A DNA stretch of 64,000 bases from UBA3210 sp963610315 (GCA_963610315.1 CAVDMV010000003.1:43136-107135), one strand, 5' to 3'. Positions 26,145 to 35,046 are shown, counted from the stretch's first letter. Numbers and translations: made by a program. The notes: generated by a model from the sequence alone, not told the origin.

Positions 26145-27492
26145 TTTGTTCTAGCTCCTTTATCGTTTCATCAACAAAGCCAGTATTAAAGTTTCCTAAA
26201 ATATACTTTGGATGATGCATAATCATATAATGGAATTCAGTTGTAGTTGGTACTCCATCAATTAATAATTCTTCTAACGCGACTCTCATTTTTCTAATTG
26301 CTTCAAGACGGTTTTTACCTAATACAACTAATTTTAAAATCATTGAGTCGTAATAAGGAGGAATGACGTATCCTGGGAAAACATGAGTATCTACTCTTAC
26401 ACCATTTCCACCAGGTAAATGTAAGAAATTAATTTTACCTGCTTGAGGTCTAAAATCATTTGATACATCTTCAGCATTAATTCTACATTCAATCGCGAAA
26501 CCATTGAGGTGAATATCTTCTTGTTTATAAGGAAGTTTCATACCTGCCGCAATCTTAATCATTAATTTAATAATATCTACGCCAGTTACCATTTCTGTAA
26601 CTGAATGTTCTACTTGAACTCGAGTATTCATTTCGATGAAATAGAAATTTTCTTTGTCATCAACTAAGAATTCAATAGTACCGACTGAATCATAATTAAC
26701 AAATTCAACTGCTTTTAAAGCATTTTCATATAATTTATTCTTTAATTTTTGTGAAATAGATTGGCATGGAGCTTCTTCAAGCATCTTTTGTTTTCTTCTT
26801 TGCATTGAGCAATTTCTTTCGAAAAGATGAATGTAATGGCCGAACTTATCACCAACAACTTGAACTTCGACATGCTTTGGATTTTGTACTAATTTTTCAA
26901 TATATAATTCATCGTTTGCGAAGAATTTCTTTGCTTCTTCTTTAGCTTCTTTATACATATCCGCGAATTTAGCTTCGGATTCGACCATTCGAATACCTTT
27001 TCCTCCTCCGCCGGCACTTGCTTTAATTAATACTGGGAAGCCAATTTCTTTTGCGATGGCTAACCCTTCATCTAACTTAACTGCTTTATAAGAGCCTGGA
27101 ACAATTTGAACACCAGCTTGACGCATTGATTTAATTGCTTCAGATTTATTACCCATTAATTCCATGACTTCTGGACGAGGTCCAATCCAAGTGATACCAC
27201 ATTTTTCAACCATTTTGGCAAATAATGGGTTTTCGCTTAAAAAGCCAAAACCAGGATGAATCGCATCACATCCTGTTACACATGCTGCTGAAAGAATTCT
27301 TTCCATGTTTAAATATGAATTGGTAGAATTAGCTTCACCAATACATATTGCTTCATCCGCGATTTTAACATGTAAAGAAGATTTATCCGCGCTTGAATAA
27401 ATCGCGACTGTCGCAATTCCCATTTCTTTACAAGCACGAATAATTCTAACTGCAATTTCTCCTCTATTTGCGATTAATACTTTCTTAAACAT
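26125..27492 (-). CDS. accC: Biotin carboxylase
   Basis: ATP-dependent carboxylation of the biotin on AccB. 455 residues; ATP-grasp fold with the Gly-rich loop KASAGGGGKGIRMV, the MNTRVQVEHSVTE active-site strand and FIEMN metal ligands. It begins with the typical MFKKVLIANRGEIAVRIIRA. It ends inside accD and starts two bases after accB, in the order accB-accC-accD-accA seen in streptococcal fab clusters. Confidence 0.97.
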   Translation of the reverse strand: MFKKVLIANRGEIAVRIIRACKEMGIATVAIYSSADKSSLHVKIADEAICIGEANSTNSYLNMERILSAACVTGCDAIHPGFGFLSENPLFAKMVEKCGITWIGPRPEVMELMGNKSEAIKSMRQAGVQIVPGSYKAVKLDEGLAIAKEIGFPVLIKASAGGGGKGIRMVESEAKFADMYKEAKEEAKKFFANDELYIEKLVQNPKHVEVQVVGDKFGHYIHLFERNCSMQRRKQKMLEEAPCQSISQKLKNKLYENALKAVEFVNYDSVGTIEFLVDDKENFYFIEMNTRVQVEHSVTEMVTGVDIIKLMIKIAAGMKLPYKQEDIHLNGFAIECRINAEDVSNDFRPQAGKINFLHLPGGNGVRVDTHVFPGYVIPPYYDSMILKLVVLGKNRLEAIRKMRVALEELLIDGVPTTTEFHYMIMHHPKYILGNFNTGFVDETIKELEQNARYIR

Positions 27493-27494
27493 AA

Positions 27495-27929
27495 TTAATC
27501 ACCTATTAAGAATAATTTTTGATCAAATTCAATTACTCCACCTTCACTTGCATAAATTTCTTTAACAGTTCCGTCTTTTGGTGCAGTAATTTCATTCATA
27601 ACTTTCATTGCTTCAATGATACAAAGTTTATCACCTTTTTTAACTTTAGAACCAACTTCAACAAATGGTTTAGCATCTGGATATTGAGCTTGGTGATAAG
27701 TACCAACTAATGGTGATTTAACAATGTCTTTTTCATTGATAACTTCTTCTTCAGAAGTTGAAGGAGTTACACTTGAAGAATGTTCATTAGGAACTACAAA
27801 TCCTACTTGATTTTCACTCTTTGTTAATTTGATTTTCATATCATCAACTTCAATATCTAAAGATGTAATATTTGCTTTTTCAAACATCTTAACAATCTTT
27901 TCAATTTCTTCAATTTTCATATTAAGCAT
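27495..27929 (-). CDS. accB: Biotin carboxyl carrier protein
   Basis: Carries biotin between the carboxylase and transferase. 144 residues: an N-terminal helix, a Pro/Ser/Thr/Glu-rich linker (about 45-70) and the biotinyl domain with the acceptor Lys109 in CIIEAMKVMNE. I keep the ATG at 27929 because GGAG lies five bases upstream; it overlaps the ACP stop by eight bases. A second ATG three codons in is possible. Confidence 0.96.
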   Translation of the reverse strand: MLNMKIEEIEKIVKMFEKANITSLDIEVDDMKIKLTKSENQVGFVVPNEHSSSVTPSTSEEEVINEKDIVKSPLVGTYHQAQYPDAKPFVEVGSKVKKGDKLCIIEAMKVMNEITAPKDGTVKEIYASEGGVIEFDQKLFLIGD

Positions 27930-28158
27930 TTAACTCCTTTTCTTTTCTTGTAACTAATTTAACTACATCATCAACCGTGATTAATTGTTCCATTTCTTCA
28001 TATTCGATTTGAATGGAGAATGCAGTTTCAAGTTCAAGAATCATTTCAACTGCATAAAGGCTATCAATGCCTAAATCTTTTAATTTCGCATCTTTCGTGA
28101 TTTTTTCTTCATCAACATTCGCGCATTCAATTAATAATTGTTTAATTTTTTCAAACAT
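27922..28158 (-). CDS. Acyl carrier protein (first of three)
   Basis: 78 residues, the four-helix acidic ACP size, with the phosphopantetheine Ser33 in DLGIDSLYAVEM. It follows the Fe-S flavoprotein and overlaps accB. It is flanked by acc and fab genes, so it is the likely main ACP of fatty-acid synthesis. The helix-II sequence after Ser (LYAVEMILELE) is close to house-keeping AcpP, unlike the DSIDSIEI form of the ACP at 32626. Confidence 0.94.
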   Translation of the reverse strand: MFEKIKQLLIECANVDEEKITKDAKLKDLGIDSLYAVEMILELETAFSIQIEYEEMEQLITVDDVVKLVTRKEKELNA

Positions 28159-28182
28159 AATAAGCCTCCTATGCTATATTAA

Positions 28183-28923
28183 TTATTTTTTGCCTTTTTC
28201 TCTTTCATTAGTCCAAAAGTTATTTAAGAAAACTTTATAAGCACTAGTAGTAAAAGGTGGTTTTAATAATTTAATTTTGGTTTCTTCACTTAAAGAACCA
28301 TTTTCGATAAATTCTTGACCAGCGAGAATAAACTTTTCTAAGAATTTATCAATTTTATTTTGATTATTTAATTCGACTAAAGTCTTCATTTGAGGAACTA
28401 AAATCGCTAAATAATTATTTTGACCGCAGATACAATCATATTGTTTTAATAAAGACGTATAAGCTAAATCAGTTTCAGTGTACGCACAAGTAGAAATAAC
28501 GATAAATTTTCTATTTGGACGAGGATTTCTAATACCGTGGAAAGACTTTCCATCGCGAGGAGCGATTTGTCCTTCGTAAGTACACATCATCGATAAAAGT
28601 CGATCAGTAAGTACCTTATTAATTCCAGGCATTGAGAAGAAATATAAAGGATAAGAATTAATAACGATATCCGCGTTATCTAATTTTTCTTTAACAGTAT
28701 TTACATCATCATTTTTAATGACGCATTCTCCTGCCGTTCTTCCCCAGCAAGATAAGCAACCTAAACAAGGGGTAATTTTTAAATCAGATACGTTAATAAT
28801 TTCTATATCTAAATCATTATTTACATTTAATCCTTTTAAGAAAGCATTAGTTACTACCATTGTAGAACTTCTTTCTTTTTTAGGACTACCATTTAAGACG
28901 ACAACTTTTTTCTTAGTTTCCAT
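28183..28923 (-). CDS. Iron-sulfur flavoprotein / NAD(P)H-FMN reductase-like
   Basis: 246 residues with a flavodoxin-like fold: VVVLNGSPKKERSST is the FMN phosphate loop and SYPLYFFSMPG lies near the isoalloxazine ring. At about 55-70 it carries CLGCLSCWGRTAGEC, a CX2CX2CX7C set like the compact 4Fe-4S motif of Isf-type flavoproteins. The C-terminal third (about 165-246) is extra compared with small reductases. It is embedded between fabZ (11-base overlap) and an ACP gene, so it is co-expressed with fatty-acid synthesis. An electron-transfer or reductase role in that pathway is an inference; it is not a FabI, FabK or FabL homologue as far as I can see. Confidence 0.8.
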   Translation of the reverse strand: METKKKVVVLNGSPKKERSSTMVVTNAFLKGLNVNNDLDIEIINVSDLKITPCLGCLSCWGRTAGECVIKNDDVNTVKEKLDNADIVINSYPLYFFSMPGINKVLTDRLLSMMCTYEGQIAPRDGKSFHGIRNPRPNRKFIVISTCAYTETDLAYTSLLKQYDCICGQNNYLAILVPQMKTLVELNNQNKIDKFLEKFILAGQEFIENGSLSEETKIKLLKPPFTTSAYKVFLNNFWTNEREKGKK

Positions 28924-29359
28924 AGATTTGTTCTTTTTTAACAGCAGTAAATGTCATTGTTCCTTTTGAATAGATGACATCATTTACTTTAACAACTGCA
29001 TCAAAAGTTGTTAATGGTCCCATTACCTTAGATTTTTTTACATTAATAATTAATGTATCACCAGGAATAACAGGTTTAATAAATTTGAAATTGTCTACTT
29101 TTAATAATACGTAAATAAGATTTGCATCAGAACCATCAGATTCAATTACGAGTGAACATAATTGAGCACATGATTCAATAATTAATACTCCAGGCATGAT
29201 TGGATTATCAGGGAAATGACCCATAAAATAAGGTTCATTTACTGAAACGTTCTTTAATCCAGTCGCTTCAACATTTGGAGTAAGTTCTAAGACCTTTTCA
29301 ATCATTTGGAAAGGAGGTCTTTGTTTAATTCTTTTATTTATTTCATTAATGTTCATCAT
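28913..29359 (-). CDS. fabZ: 3-hydroxyacyl-ACP dehydratase
   Basis: Removes water from 3-hydroxyacyl-ACP. Hot-dog fold with the active-site His in GHFPDNPIMPG and the Glu in VLIIESCAQL. I start at the ATG at 29359, one base after the fabG stop: this gives the family-typical MNINEI...RPPFQMIEKV opening, whereas an upstream frame to 29383 runs inside fabG. GGAGG is 14 bases upstream, rather far, so coupling to fabG is likely. Length about 148, normal. Confidence 0.93.
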   Translation of the reverse strand: MMNINEINKRIKQRPPFQMIEKVLELTPNVEATGLKNVSVNEPYFMGHFPDNPIMPGVLIIESCAQLCSLVIESDGSDANLIYVLLKVDNFKFIKPVIPGDTLIINVKKSKVMGPLTTFDAVVKVNDVIYSKGTMTFTAVKKEQIYGN

Positions 29360-29360
29360 A

Positions 29361-30092
29361 TTATAAAGATAATCCTCCATCAATTGTAATTACTTGTCCA
29401 GTAATGTAGCTTGCTTCATCACTAGCTAAGAAAGAAACTAACGCCGCGATATCTTCAACAACACCTAATCTATGAAGAGGAATGTTCTTTAAATATTCTT
29501 CTTTTTTATCTTCTGGGATATGATCTAACATTTCTGTTTGGATAAATCCAGGAGCGACAGCATTAACTCTAATTCCATAAGGAGAAAGTTCTTTCGCTAA
29601 AGTTTGAGTCATTGAGTTAACTGCACCTTTAGTTGATGAATATACGCTTTGTCCAGGTAAAGCAAATTTACCTGAGACAGAAGACATATTGATGATGACA
29701 CCTTTTTTCTTACGAAGCATTTTTAAAGCTGCTTGTTGAGCACAATAGAAATATCCTTTAACATTTAAATCATAACATGCATCAAGATTTTCTTTTGTCA
29801 TCATGAGTAATAATTCATCTCTAACGATACCAGCATTATTGACTAAAACATCAATTTGTCCGTATGTTTTAGCGATTTCTTTCATCATTTTGCTCGCTTC
29901 TTCAAATTTAGAAACATCAGCTTTATAGATAATTCCATCTCCTCCATTAGCCTTAATTTCATCTAATGTCTTAAGAGCGGATTCATCGCTTCTAGAATAA
30001 TTAACAACAACAAAATAGCCATCCTTAGCAAGTCTAATTGCGCATCCTTTACCGATGCCCTTACTTGCGCCTGTAACAATTGCAACTTTCAT
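29361..30092 (-). CDS. fabG: 3-oxoacyl-ACP reductase
   Basis: NADPH-dependent reduction of 3-oxoacyl-ACP. 243 residues; SDR fold with TGASKGIGKG, NNAG, catalytic Ser in NMSSVSGKF, and YSSTKGA (Tyr and Lys). It ends with VITIDGGLSL, the usual FabG tail. It lies 14 bases after the ketosynthase gene and is coupled to fabZ, so the extension, reduction and dehydration steps follow each other in the mRNA. Confidence 0.96.
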   Translation of the reverse strand: MKVAIVTGASKGIGKGCAIRLAKDGYFVVVNYSRSDESALKTLDEIKANGGDGIIYKADVSKFEEASKMMKEIAKTYGQIDVLVNNAGIVRDELLLMMTKENLDACYDLNVKGYFYCAQQAALKMLRKKKGVIINMSSVSGKFALPGQSVYSSTKGAVNSMTQTLAKELSPYGIRVNAVAPGFIQTEMLDHIPEDKKEEYLKNIPLHRLGVVEDIAALVSFLASDEASYITGQVITIDGGLSL

Positions 30093-30106
30093 AAAATTCT
30101 CCTTTT

Positions 30107-32518
30107 TTATTTAGATAAGATAACTGCAGTATATGAACCACCAGATCCATATGCAGTAACTAAGATATGAGATAATCCTTCAGAAGAAAGAGTTTTCTTA
30201 GTCATTTTTCCATTTTCATTTACATAAGCAAAATCATCATGGTCGATTGTATTAGATAATAATAATGATGCTTGAACAACGTTTAACGCTGCAGAAGCTG
30301 CTCTACCTTCACCAGTTCTAGCTTTTGTTGAAACTACTGGAGTAGTAAAGTTTTCACCAAATACACGTTTATATGAAGAAATTTCTTCATTATCAATAAC
30401 TTCACATCCATTACCGAAACCAACGATAGCATCAATATCACTTACTTTTAATCCTGCGTGATCAAGAGCTTGTTTAATTGCTTCATCAAGAGCTTCGCTA
30501 GAATTGGATAATGTACCAAAGCTAACATCTTTATGTGTCATACCATAGCCTGAAACATAAGCATATTTTTTCGCACCACGTTTATCTGCATTAGTTTCGC
30601 TTTCTAAGACGATAGTAATGCCGCCGTCACTAAGGACGAAGCCTTTATTATGAGAATATGGTTCAACATAGCTATCTGCGACATAGCCAAGTGAAGTATA
30701 TAATTCAGATGTAACATTAATATTTTCATCACTACCAGAAGCTAAAATAATATCTTCTTTTCCTTGTTCAATGATGTTCATACCATAAGCAATACTTGCT
30801 AAACCTGATTGAGCACCGTTTGTGATTGTAACGTTATAACCTTTAATCTTTGATTGGATTGATAAGTAACCACCTGCTGCATTATAAACAGTATTTGGGA
30901 AGCTAAATGCGCTGCCATTTGCGTTACCTTTTTCGTAAATATTTTCTTCGAATTCACAACCCATACCAAGAGCGCCTTCAGAAGTACCAACAACAATACC
31001 AATACGTGTTGCATTTTCATCAGTAACTTCTAAGTTAGCATCTTTTAATGCATAAATTCCTGAAGCAACTTCAATAGAAGAAATAACATCGAGTTTTCTA
31101 TGGAATGACATTGGAACACCAACTGGTGCGAATAAGTTAGGAATTGATGTAGCATCAACTTTACGATCTAATACTGATTTGACGTTACCTTCTTTAACAG
31201 TTTCATTTGCGTTAACCTTTGCAATATAGTTTTCAGTACCATTACCTAATGGAGAAACAATACCAAAACCTGTAACGACTACTTTTTCTTTCTTTTCTGG
31301 TAAAGTTACATTACCAGCATTTTTACTGAAGATAATTGAAGCGTTATTACCACCGAAAGCAAATGAGTTAGACATAACATTTTCTAATTCTTTTTCATGT
31401 GCTTTATTTGGAATAAAGTCAATTTTACCTGCTTTTTCTTTTAATGTGACTAAATCTTCATCACTATAGCCAAGAGTTGCAGGAACTGTATTAGTTGTTA
31501 ATGCTTTGATTGAGAAAACAGCTTCGATCGCGCCAGCTGCACCTAAGCAATGGCCAACCATTGCTTTAGTTGATGAAACACTTAAATTATCTGTTTCTGG
31601 ATCAAAAATTGTATGTAATGATAAGAATTCAGCATTATCGTTTTTACCAGTACCTGTACCGTGAGCGTTAATATAACCAATTTCGTTAGCTTTAACACCT
31701 GAAGTTTTCATCGCCCAACGAATTGCGTTCATTTGTCCTTCACCATCTTCTCTAGGAGCTGTAATGTGATGAGCGTCACTTGATACACCTGAGCCTAAGA
31801 CTTCACAATAAATCTTTGCTTTTCTCTTTAATGCATGTTCATAAGATTCAACAACAACAATACCTGAACCTTCACCAAGAGTAATACCTTTACAATGGTT
31901 AAATGGTGAACATGGATTTGAATCTAATGCATGAAGAGCTAAGAAGCCTGAATAAGGAACGCTAGCAAAAGCATCCGCGCCACCTGCGATAACAATATCA
32001 GCTTTACCTGCTCTAATGAGGTCACAAGCATATGAGATAGAAATAGTACCAGCTGCACATGCGTTTGCAATATTAGTTACAACACCACCTGCGTGGACGT
32101 AGCCAGCTACTTGAGAAGCAATCGCGCTAATAGGCATTTGCTTAATATCTTTTTTATCTTTGCCGTGTTGATAATAATGTTCAATAGAAACAACGCCGCC
32201 AACACATGAACCGATGATAACGCTAACTCTAGGATCATCATTAAAATCTTTTAATCCTGCATCAGACATCGCTTCTTTAGTAGCTTTAATACATAATTTA
32301 GAAACTCTATCCATATATTCTTTTGTTTCAACATCTTTTAAATCATCTTTAACTTCTGCCGCTAATGAAGCATAGCAATCTTTTGTATCAACACTAGTTG
32401 TAGTAGCGATACCTGAGACTGATTTTAATGCATTTGACCAACATTCATCAACGCTACTACCAATTGCACTGATTAAACCTAAACCAGTAACAACACAACG
32501 TAAATTATTTTCTGTCAT
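30107..32518 (-). CDS. Tandem ketosynthase: active KS fused to a KS lacking catalytic residues (KS-CLF-like)
   Basis: 803 residues, twice the length of FabF. Residues 1-400 are a full FabF-type ketosynthase with Cys154 in IANACAAGTIS, His286 in NAHGTGTGKND and His323 in MVGHCLGAAGA. Residues 411-803 are a second KS fold (KVVVTGFGIVSPLGNG opens it) in which the Cys position is Ala569 within NGAQSGLASIAYG, the first His position reads VGFGNGCEV and the second reads KARTGEGRAAS. It therefore cannot condense. An active KS paired with such a partner is the KS/chain-length-factor heterodimer of type II polyketide and aryl-polyene systems; here both are one chain. It heads the acc/fab run, with GGAG before the ATG. 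It should be the condensing enzyme, with the second half shaping the pocket or the dimer. Confidence 0.9.
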   Translation of the reverse strand: MTENNLRCVVTGLGLISAIGSSVDECWSNALKSVSGIATTTSVDTKDCYASLAAEVKDDLKDVETKEYMDRVSKLCIKATKEAMSDAGLKDFNDDPRVSVIIGSCVGGVVSIEHYYQHGKDKKDIKQMPISAIASQVAGYVHAGGVVTNIANACAAGTISISYACDLIRAGKADIVIAGGADAFASVPYSGFLALHALDSNPCSPFNHCKGITLGEGSGIVVVESYEHALKRKAKIYCEVLGSGVSSDAHHITAPREDGEGQMNAIRWAMKTSGVKANEIGYINAHGTGTGKNDNAEFLSLHTIFDPETDNLSVSSTKAMVGHCLGAAGAIEAVFSIKALTTNTVPATLGYSDEDLVTLKEKAGKIDFIPNKAHEKELENVMSNSFAFGGNNASIIFSKNAGNVTLPEKKEKVVVTGFGIVSPLGNGTENYIAKVNANETVKEGNVKSVLDRKVDATSIPNLFAPVGVPMSFHRKLDVISSIEVASGIYALKDANLEVTDENATRIGIVVGTSEGALGMGCEFEENIYEKGNANGSAFSFPNTVYNAAGGYLSIQSKIKGYNVTITNGAQSGLASIAYGMNIIEQGKEDIILASGSDENINVTSELYTSLGYVADSYVEPYSHNKGFVLSDGGITIVLESETNADKRGAKKYAYVSGYGMTHKDVSFGTLSNSSEALDEAIKQALDHAGLKVSDIDAIVGFGNGCEVIDNEEISSYKRVFGENFTTPVVSTKARTGEGRAASAALNVVQASLLLSNTIDHDDFAYVNENGKMTKKTLSSEGLSHILVTAYGSGGSYTAVILSK

Positions 32519-32550
32519 AAAATTCTCCTTTTTTTAAAATTATTCAACCT

Positions 32551-32567
32551 CTAAATCTAAGATTTAG
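32551..32567. promoter_or_regulatory. Inverted repeat upstream of the ketosynthase gene
   Basis: CTAAATC-TAA-GATTTAG, a perfect 7-bp dyad 33 bases before the ketosynthase start and just after the ACP terminator. No T run follows, so it is more like an operator than a terminator. It does not match the FapR or FabT sites I know. Confidence 0.45.
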
Positions 32568-32584
32568 GGCATATTTTCTTAAAG

Positions 32585-32618
32585 TCAAAAAAATAGTTGC
32601 AAGAATAACTTGCAACTA
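32585..32618 (-). terminator. Terminator between the ACP gene and the ketosynthase gene
   Basis: TAGTTGCAAG / CTTGCAACTA (10 perfect pairs, 5-base loop) followed on the minus strand by seven T. The ACP at 32626 is therefore mostly transcribed on its own, or the hairpin lets only part of the transcripts pass. Confidence 0.92.
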
Positions 32619-32625
32619 CCTAAAA

Positions 32626-32871
32626 CTACTTATTTGCGATAATATATGCTGCAAGAGTATCAATGCTTCTGAAGTGTTCTCTAGCAACACCAGTCATTGA
32701 TAAACCAAATTCATCATCAATAAATGAGATAATTTCAATTGAGTCGATTGAGTCTAAACCAATTGAAGTACCTTCAAATAATGGAGTATCGAAATTTAAT
32801 ACACTTGGTTCAACTCCTAAGTTTTCACAAATGAAATCTTTTAATTTTTGTTTTACTTCTACTTCGTTCAT
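32626..32871 (-). CDS. Acyl carrier protein (second of three), divergent
   Basis: 81 residues with an ACP fold and the modification Ser41 in SIGLDSIDSIEI. The helix-II sequence (DSIDSIEIISFIDDEFG) and the longer loop before it set it apart from the AcpP at 27922; it resembles ACPs of polyketide or specialised acyl pathways more. It sits just upstream of the fused ketosynthase on the same strand but is separated from it by a strong terminator. acpS lies 160 bases upstream. Confidence 0.9.
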   Translation of the reverse strand: MNEVEVKQKLKDFICENLGVEPSVLNFDTPLFEGTSIGLDSIDSIEIISFIDDEFGLSMTGVAREHFRSIDTLAAYIIANK

Positions 32872-33031
32872 AAAATATCCTTTCTTAATAAACTAAAAAG
32901 TATGATTAGCCTTTTTTCACATTTACAATCATAACACTTAAAAAAAACTTAATCAATAACTTTTCTCTTTAAGAAAGTTAATAACTAGTGAATGAATATA
33001 TTTTATATATTATTATCGATTTAGTAGAAAA
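32872..33031. other. Spacer upstream of the divergent ACP
   Basis: 160 AT-rich bases with no gene; it must hold the promoter of the ACP and probably of the fab operon on the minus strand, but I cannot choose -35/-10 boxes with confidence. Confidence 0.4.
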
Positions 33032-33343
33032 TTAAGAAATTATTACAATGCTTGTTACTAAGTCTCCTTCATGAGAAATAGAGATACTTATTTCAGGATG
33101 ATTTAAAACATAAGGCTGACCAGAAGGATGTTTTAAAATTGAATATTCAAGATAAAGAGGATCTTGAGTCGCTTTAAAAATTGCTTCTTTAGACGCCCAA
33201 CGAACAGCTAAAAAAGTGGACTTAGAATCTTCATTTAATTCATTAAATTCTTCTAACTCCACTTTCGTTAGTATTCGATTTATAAAATTTTCTTTTTTAT
33301 TTTCAAATCTAGATATTCTTGTTAAATCAATTCCTACTTGCAT
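33032..33343 (-). CDS. acpS: Holo-ACP synthase
   Basis: Moves 4'-phosphopantetheine from CoA to the Ser of ACP. 103 residues, slightly short for the family (about 120). Seen: the N-terminal GIDLTRISRFE with the Mg-binding Asp, and WASKEAIFKA with the second metal ligand Glu, then ISISHEGDLV at the end. It lies 42 bases downstream of ptsI and ahead of the ACP gene, so it may be read from the fru/PTS transcript as well as its own promoter. It would activate all three ACPs. Confidence 0.95.
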   Translation of the reverse strand: MQVGIDLTRISRFENKKENFINRILTKVELEEFNELNEDSKSTFLAVRWASKEAIFKATQDPLYLEYSILKHPSGQPYVLNHPEISISISHEGDLVTSIVIIS

Positions 33344-33385
33344 AATTTACCTCACGTAAATTAAGTGTAGCATTTATCAGTTTTA

Positions 33386-35044
33386 TTATCTAGTTGAATT
33401 AACAAATGAGTCGATATCAACTTTTGTTGTATCGATAGTTGATATTTGTTTTCTTAGTTTTAATACATAAGAAGGTGAAACAGATAATTCATCAATACCT
33501 AATGAAACAAAGAAAGGTAATAATTTTTCATCACGTGCTAATTCACCACATATACCAACAGGAATATTTTTCTTATGGCCATTTTCGATTGTTAATTTGA
33601 TAAGTCTAAGAATAGCCTTATGATGTGGATTAAATGTTTTATCTAATAATGGATTAACGCGGTCGATTGCTAAAGTATATTGAGATAAATCATTCGTGCC
33701 GATTGAGAAGAAGTCGACGTGTTCTGCTAGTACATCTGACATAATTGCCGCGGCAGGAGTTTCAATCATAATACCGATTTTCATATCAGGATTAAACTTT
33801 TCACCACGAGAAGTAAGGTTATTTTTCGCTAAAGCACACATTTCTTTAACAAATTCGACTTCGCTTAATGAGATAATCATCGGAATCATAATTGCTAAAT
33901 TACCATATGCTGATGCACGATATAAGGCAGTTAATTGGTCTAAGAACATCGCAGGACGATCTTTACAAATTCTAATTGAACGATATCCTAAAGCTGGATT
34001 TTCTTCTTCAGGTAATTCGAAATAATCAACTTTTTTATCCGCGCCGATATCTAAAGTTCTAATAATAACTTCTTTCCCCTTCATTGCTTCAACAACTTTT
34101 TTATAATGAACAAATTGTTCTTCTTCAGTTGGGTAAGTTTTACTATCTAAATAGATGAATTCAGATCTAAATAAACCGATACCTTCTCCATCATTTTTAA
34201 TAACATTATCAACTTCATAACTAGAAGCAATATTAGAATAAATCTTTAATTTTTTACCATCTAATGTTGTCGTTTCTTTGCCTCTTAGAAAGGAAAGTTC
34301 TTTTATATCATTAAGATAAGATTCTTTGATTTTTGAATATTTAGTAATATCTTTTGAAGTTGGATCAATAATTAGTTTTCCTTTAAGGCCATCAATAATC
34401 GCAAATTTGCCGTTTAAAGAAGCGTCAACATTAAAATCATCAATTGCACAGATAGAAGGAATTTCAAGCATTCTAGTAAGAATGGAAACGTGAGAATTAA
34501 TGCTTCCTTTAACTAAAATTAAGCCGATGAGAAGATTCTTATCAAACTTCATAAGTTCACTTGAAGGTAAGTCATCACAGATGATAATTGAAGGTTCTTT
34601 TAATAAAGTTAAATCTTCTTTTTTAGTTAAGACATCAATAATTTTATTACCGACTTCAAGAACATCTCTCGCTCTTTCTTTCATGTAAGCATCGTCCATA
34701 GTTTCAAACATACTGGATAATTGTTTACTTGCTTCTTTAACCGCCGATTCTGCCGTTAATTTATTGTTTATACCTTCTTTAACTAAATCTTCAAAATCGA
34801 GATCTTCCGCCATAAGTTTATGGGTAAGGAAGAGTTGAGCCTCTTCCTCCCCTAAACGAATTAATGTGTCTTGATAAAGTTTTTCAAATGAAACAATGGT
34901 TTTTGCACGAGCTTCAATGAAACGTTCAGTTTCTTTTTCTTCACCTAAGAATTCATTTTTAGTTTCAGTTTTTATATCTTGGTAAACAACTAGTTTTCCA
35001 AGTGCGTATCCATCAAAGATACGTTTAGATGAATATTCTTTCAT
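33386..35044 (-). CDS. ptsI: PTS enzyme I
   Basis: Takes phosphate from PEP and passes it to HPr. 552 residues, near the usual 570. The phospho-accepting His185 lies in KGSINSHVSIL; the PEP-binding TIM barrel shows GIGLFRSEFIY, and IGTNDLSQYTLAIDR. It is the last gene of fruR-fruK-fruA-ptsH-ptsI, two bases after ptsH, so the general PTS proteins are produced with the fructose transporter. Confidence 0.96.
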   Translation of the reverse strand: MKEYSSKRIFDGYALGKLVVYQDIKTETKNEFLGEEKETERFIEARAKTIVSFEKLYQDTLIRLGEEEAQLFLTHKLMAEDLDFEDLVKEGINNKLTAESAVKEASKQLSSMFETMDDAYMKERARDVLEVGNKIIDVLTKKEDLTLLKEPSIIICDDLPSSELMKFDKNLLIGLILVKGSINSHVSILTRMLEIPSICAIDDFNVDASLNGKFAIIDGLKGKLIIDPTSKDITKYSKIKESYLNDIKELSFLRGKETTTLDGKKLKIYSNIASSYEVDNVIKNDGEGIGLFRSEFIYLDSKTYPTEEEQFVHYKKVVEAMKGKEVIIRTLDIGADKKVDYFELPEEENPALGYRSIRICKDRPAMFLDQLTALYRASAYGNLAIMIPMIISLSEVEFVKEMCALAKNNLTSRGEKFNPDMKIGIMIETPAAAIMSDVLAEHVDFFSIGTNDLSQYTLAIDRVNPLLDKTFNPHHKAILRLIKLTIENGHKKNIPVGICGELARDEKLLPFFVSLGIDELSVSPSYVLKLRKQISTIDTTKVDIDSFVNSTR

Positions 35045-35046
35045 AA

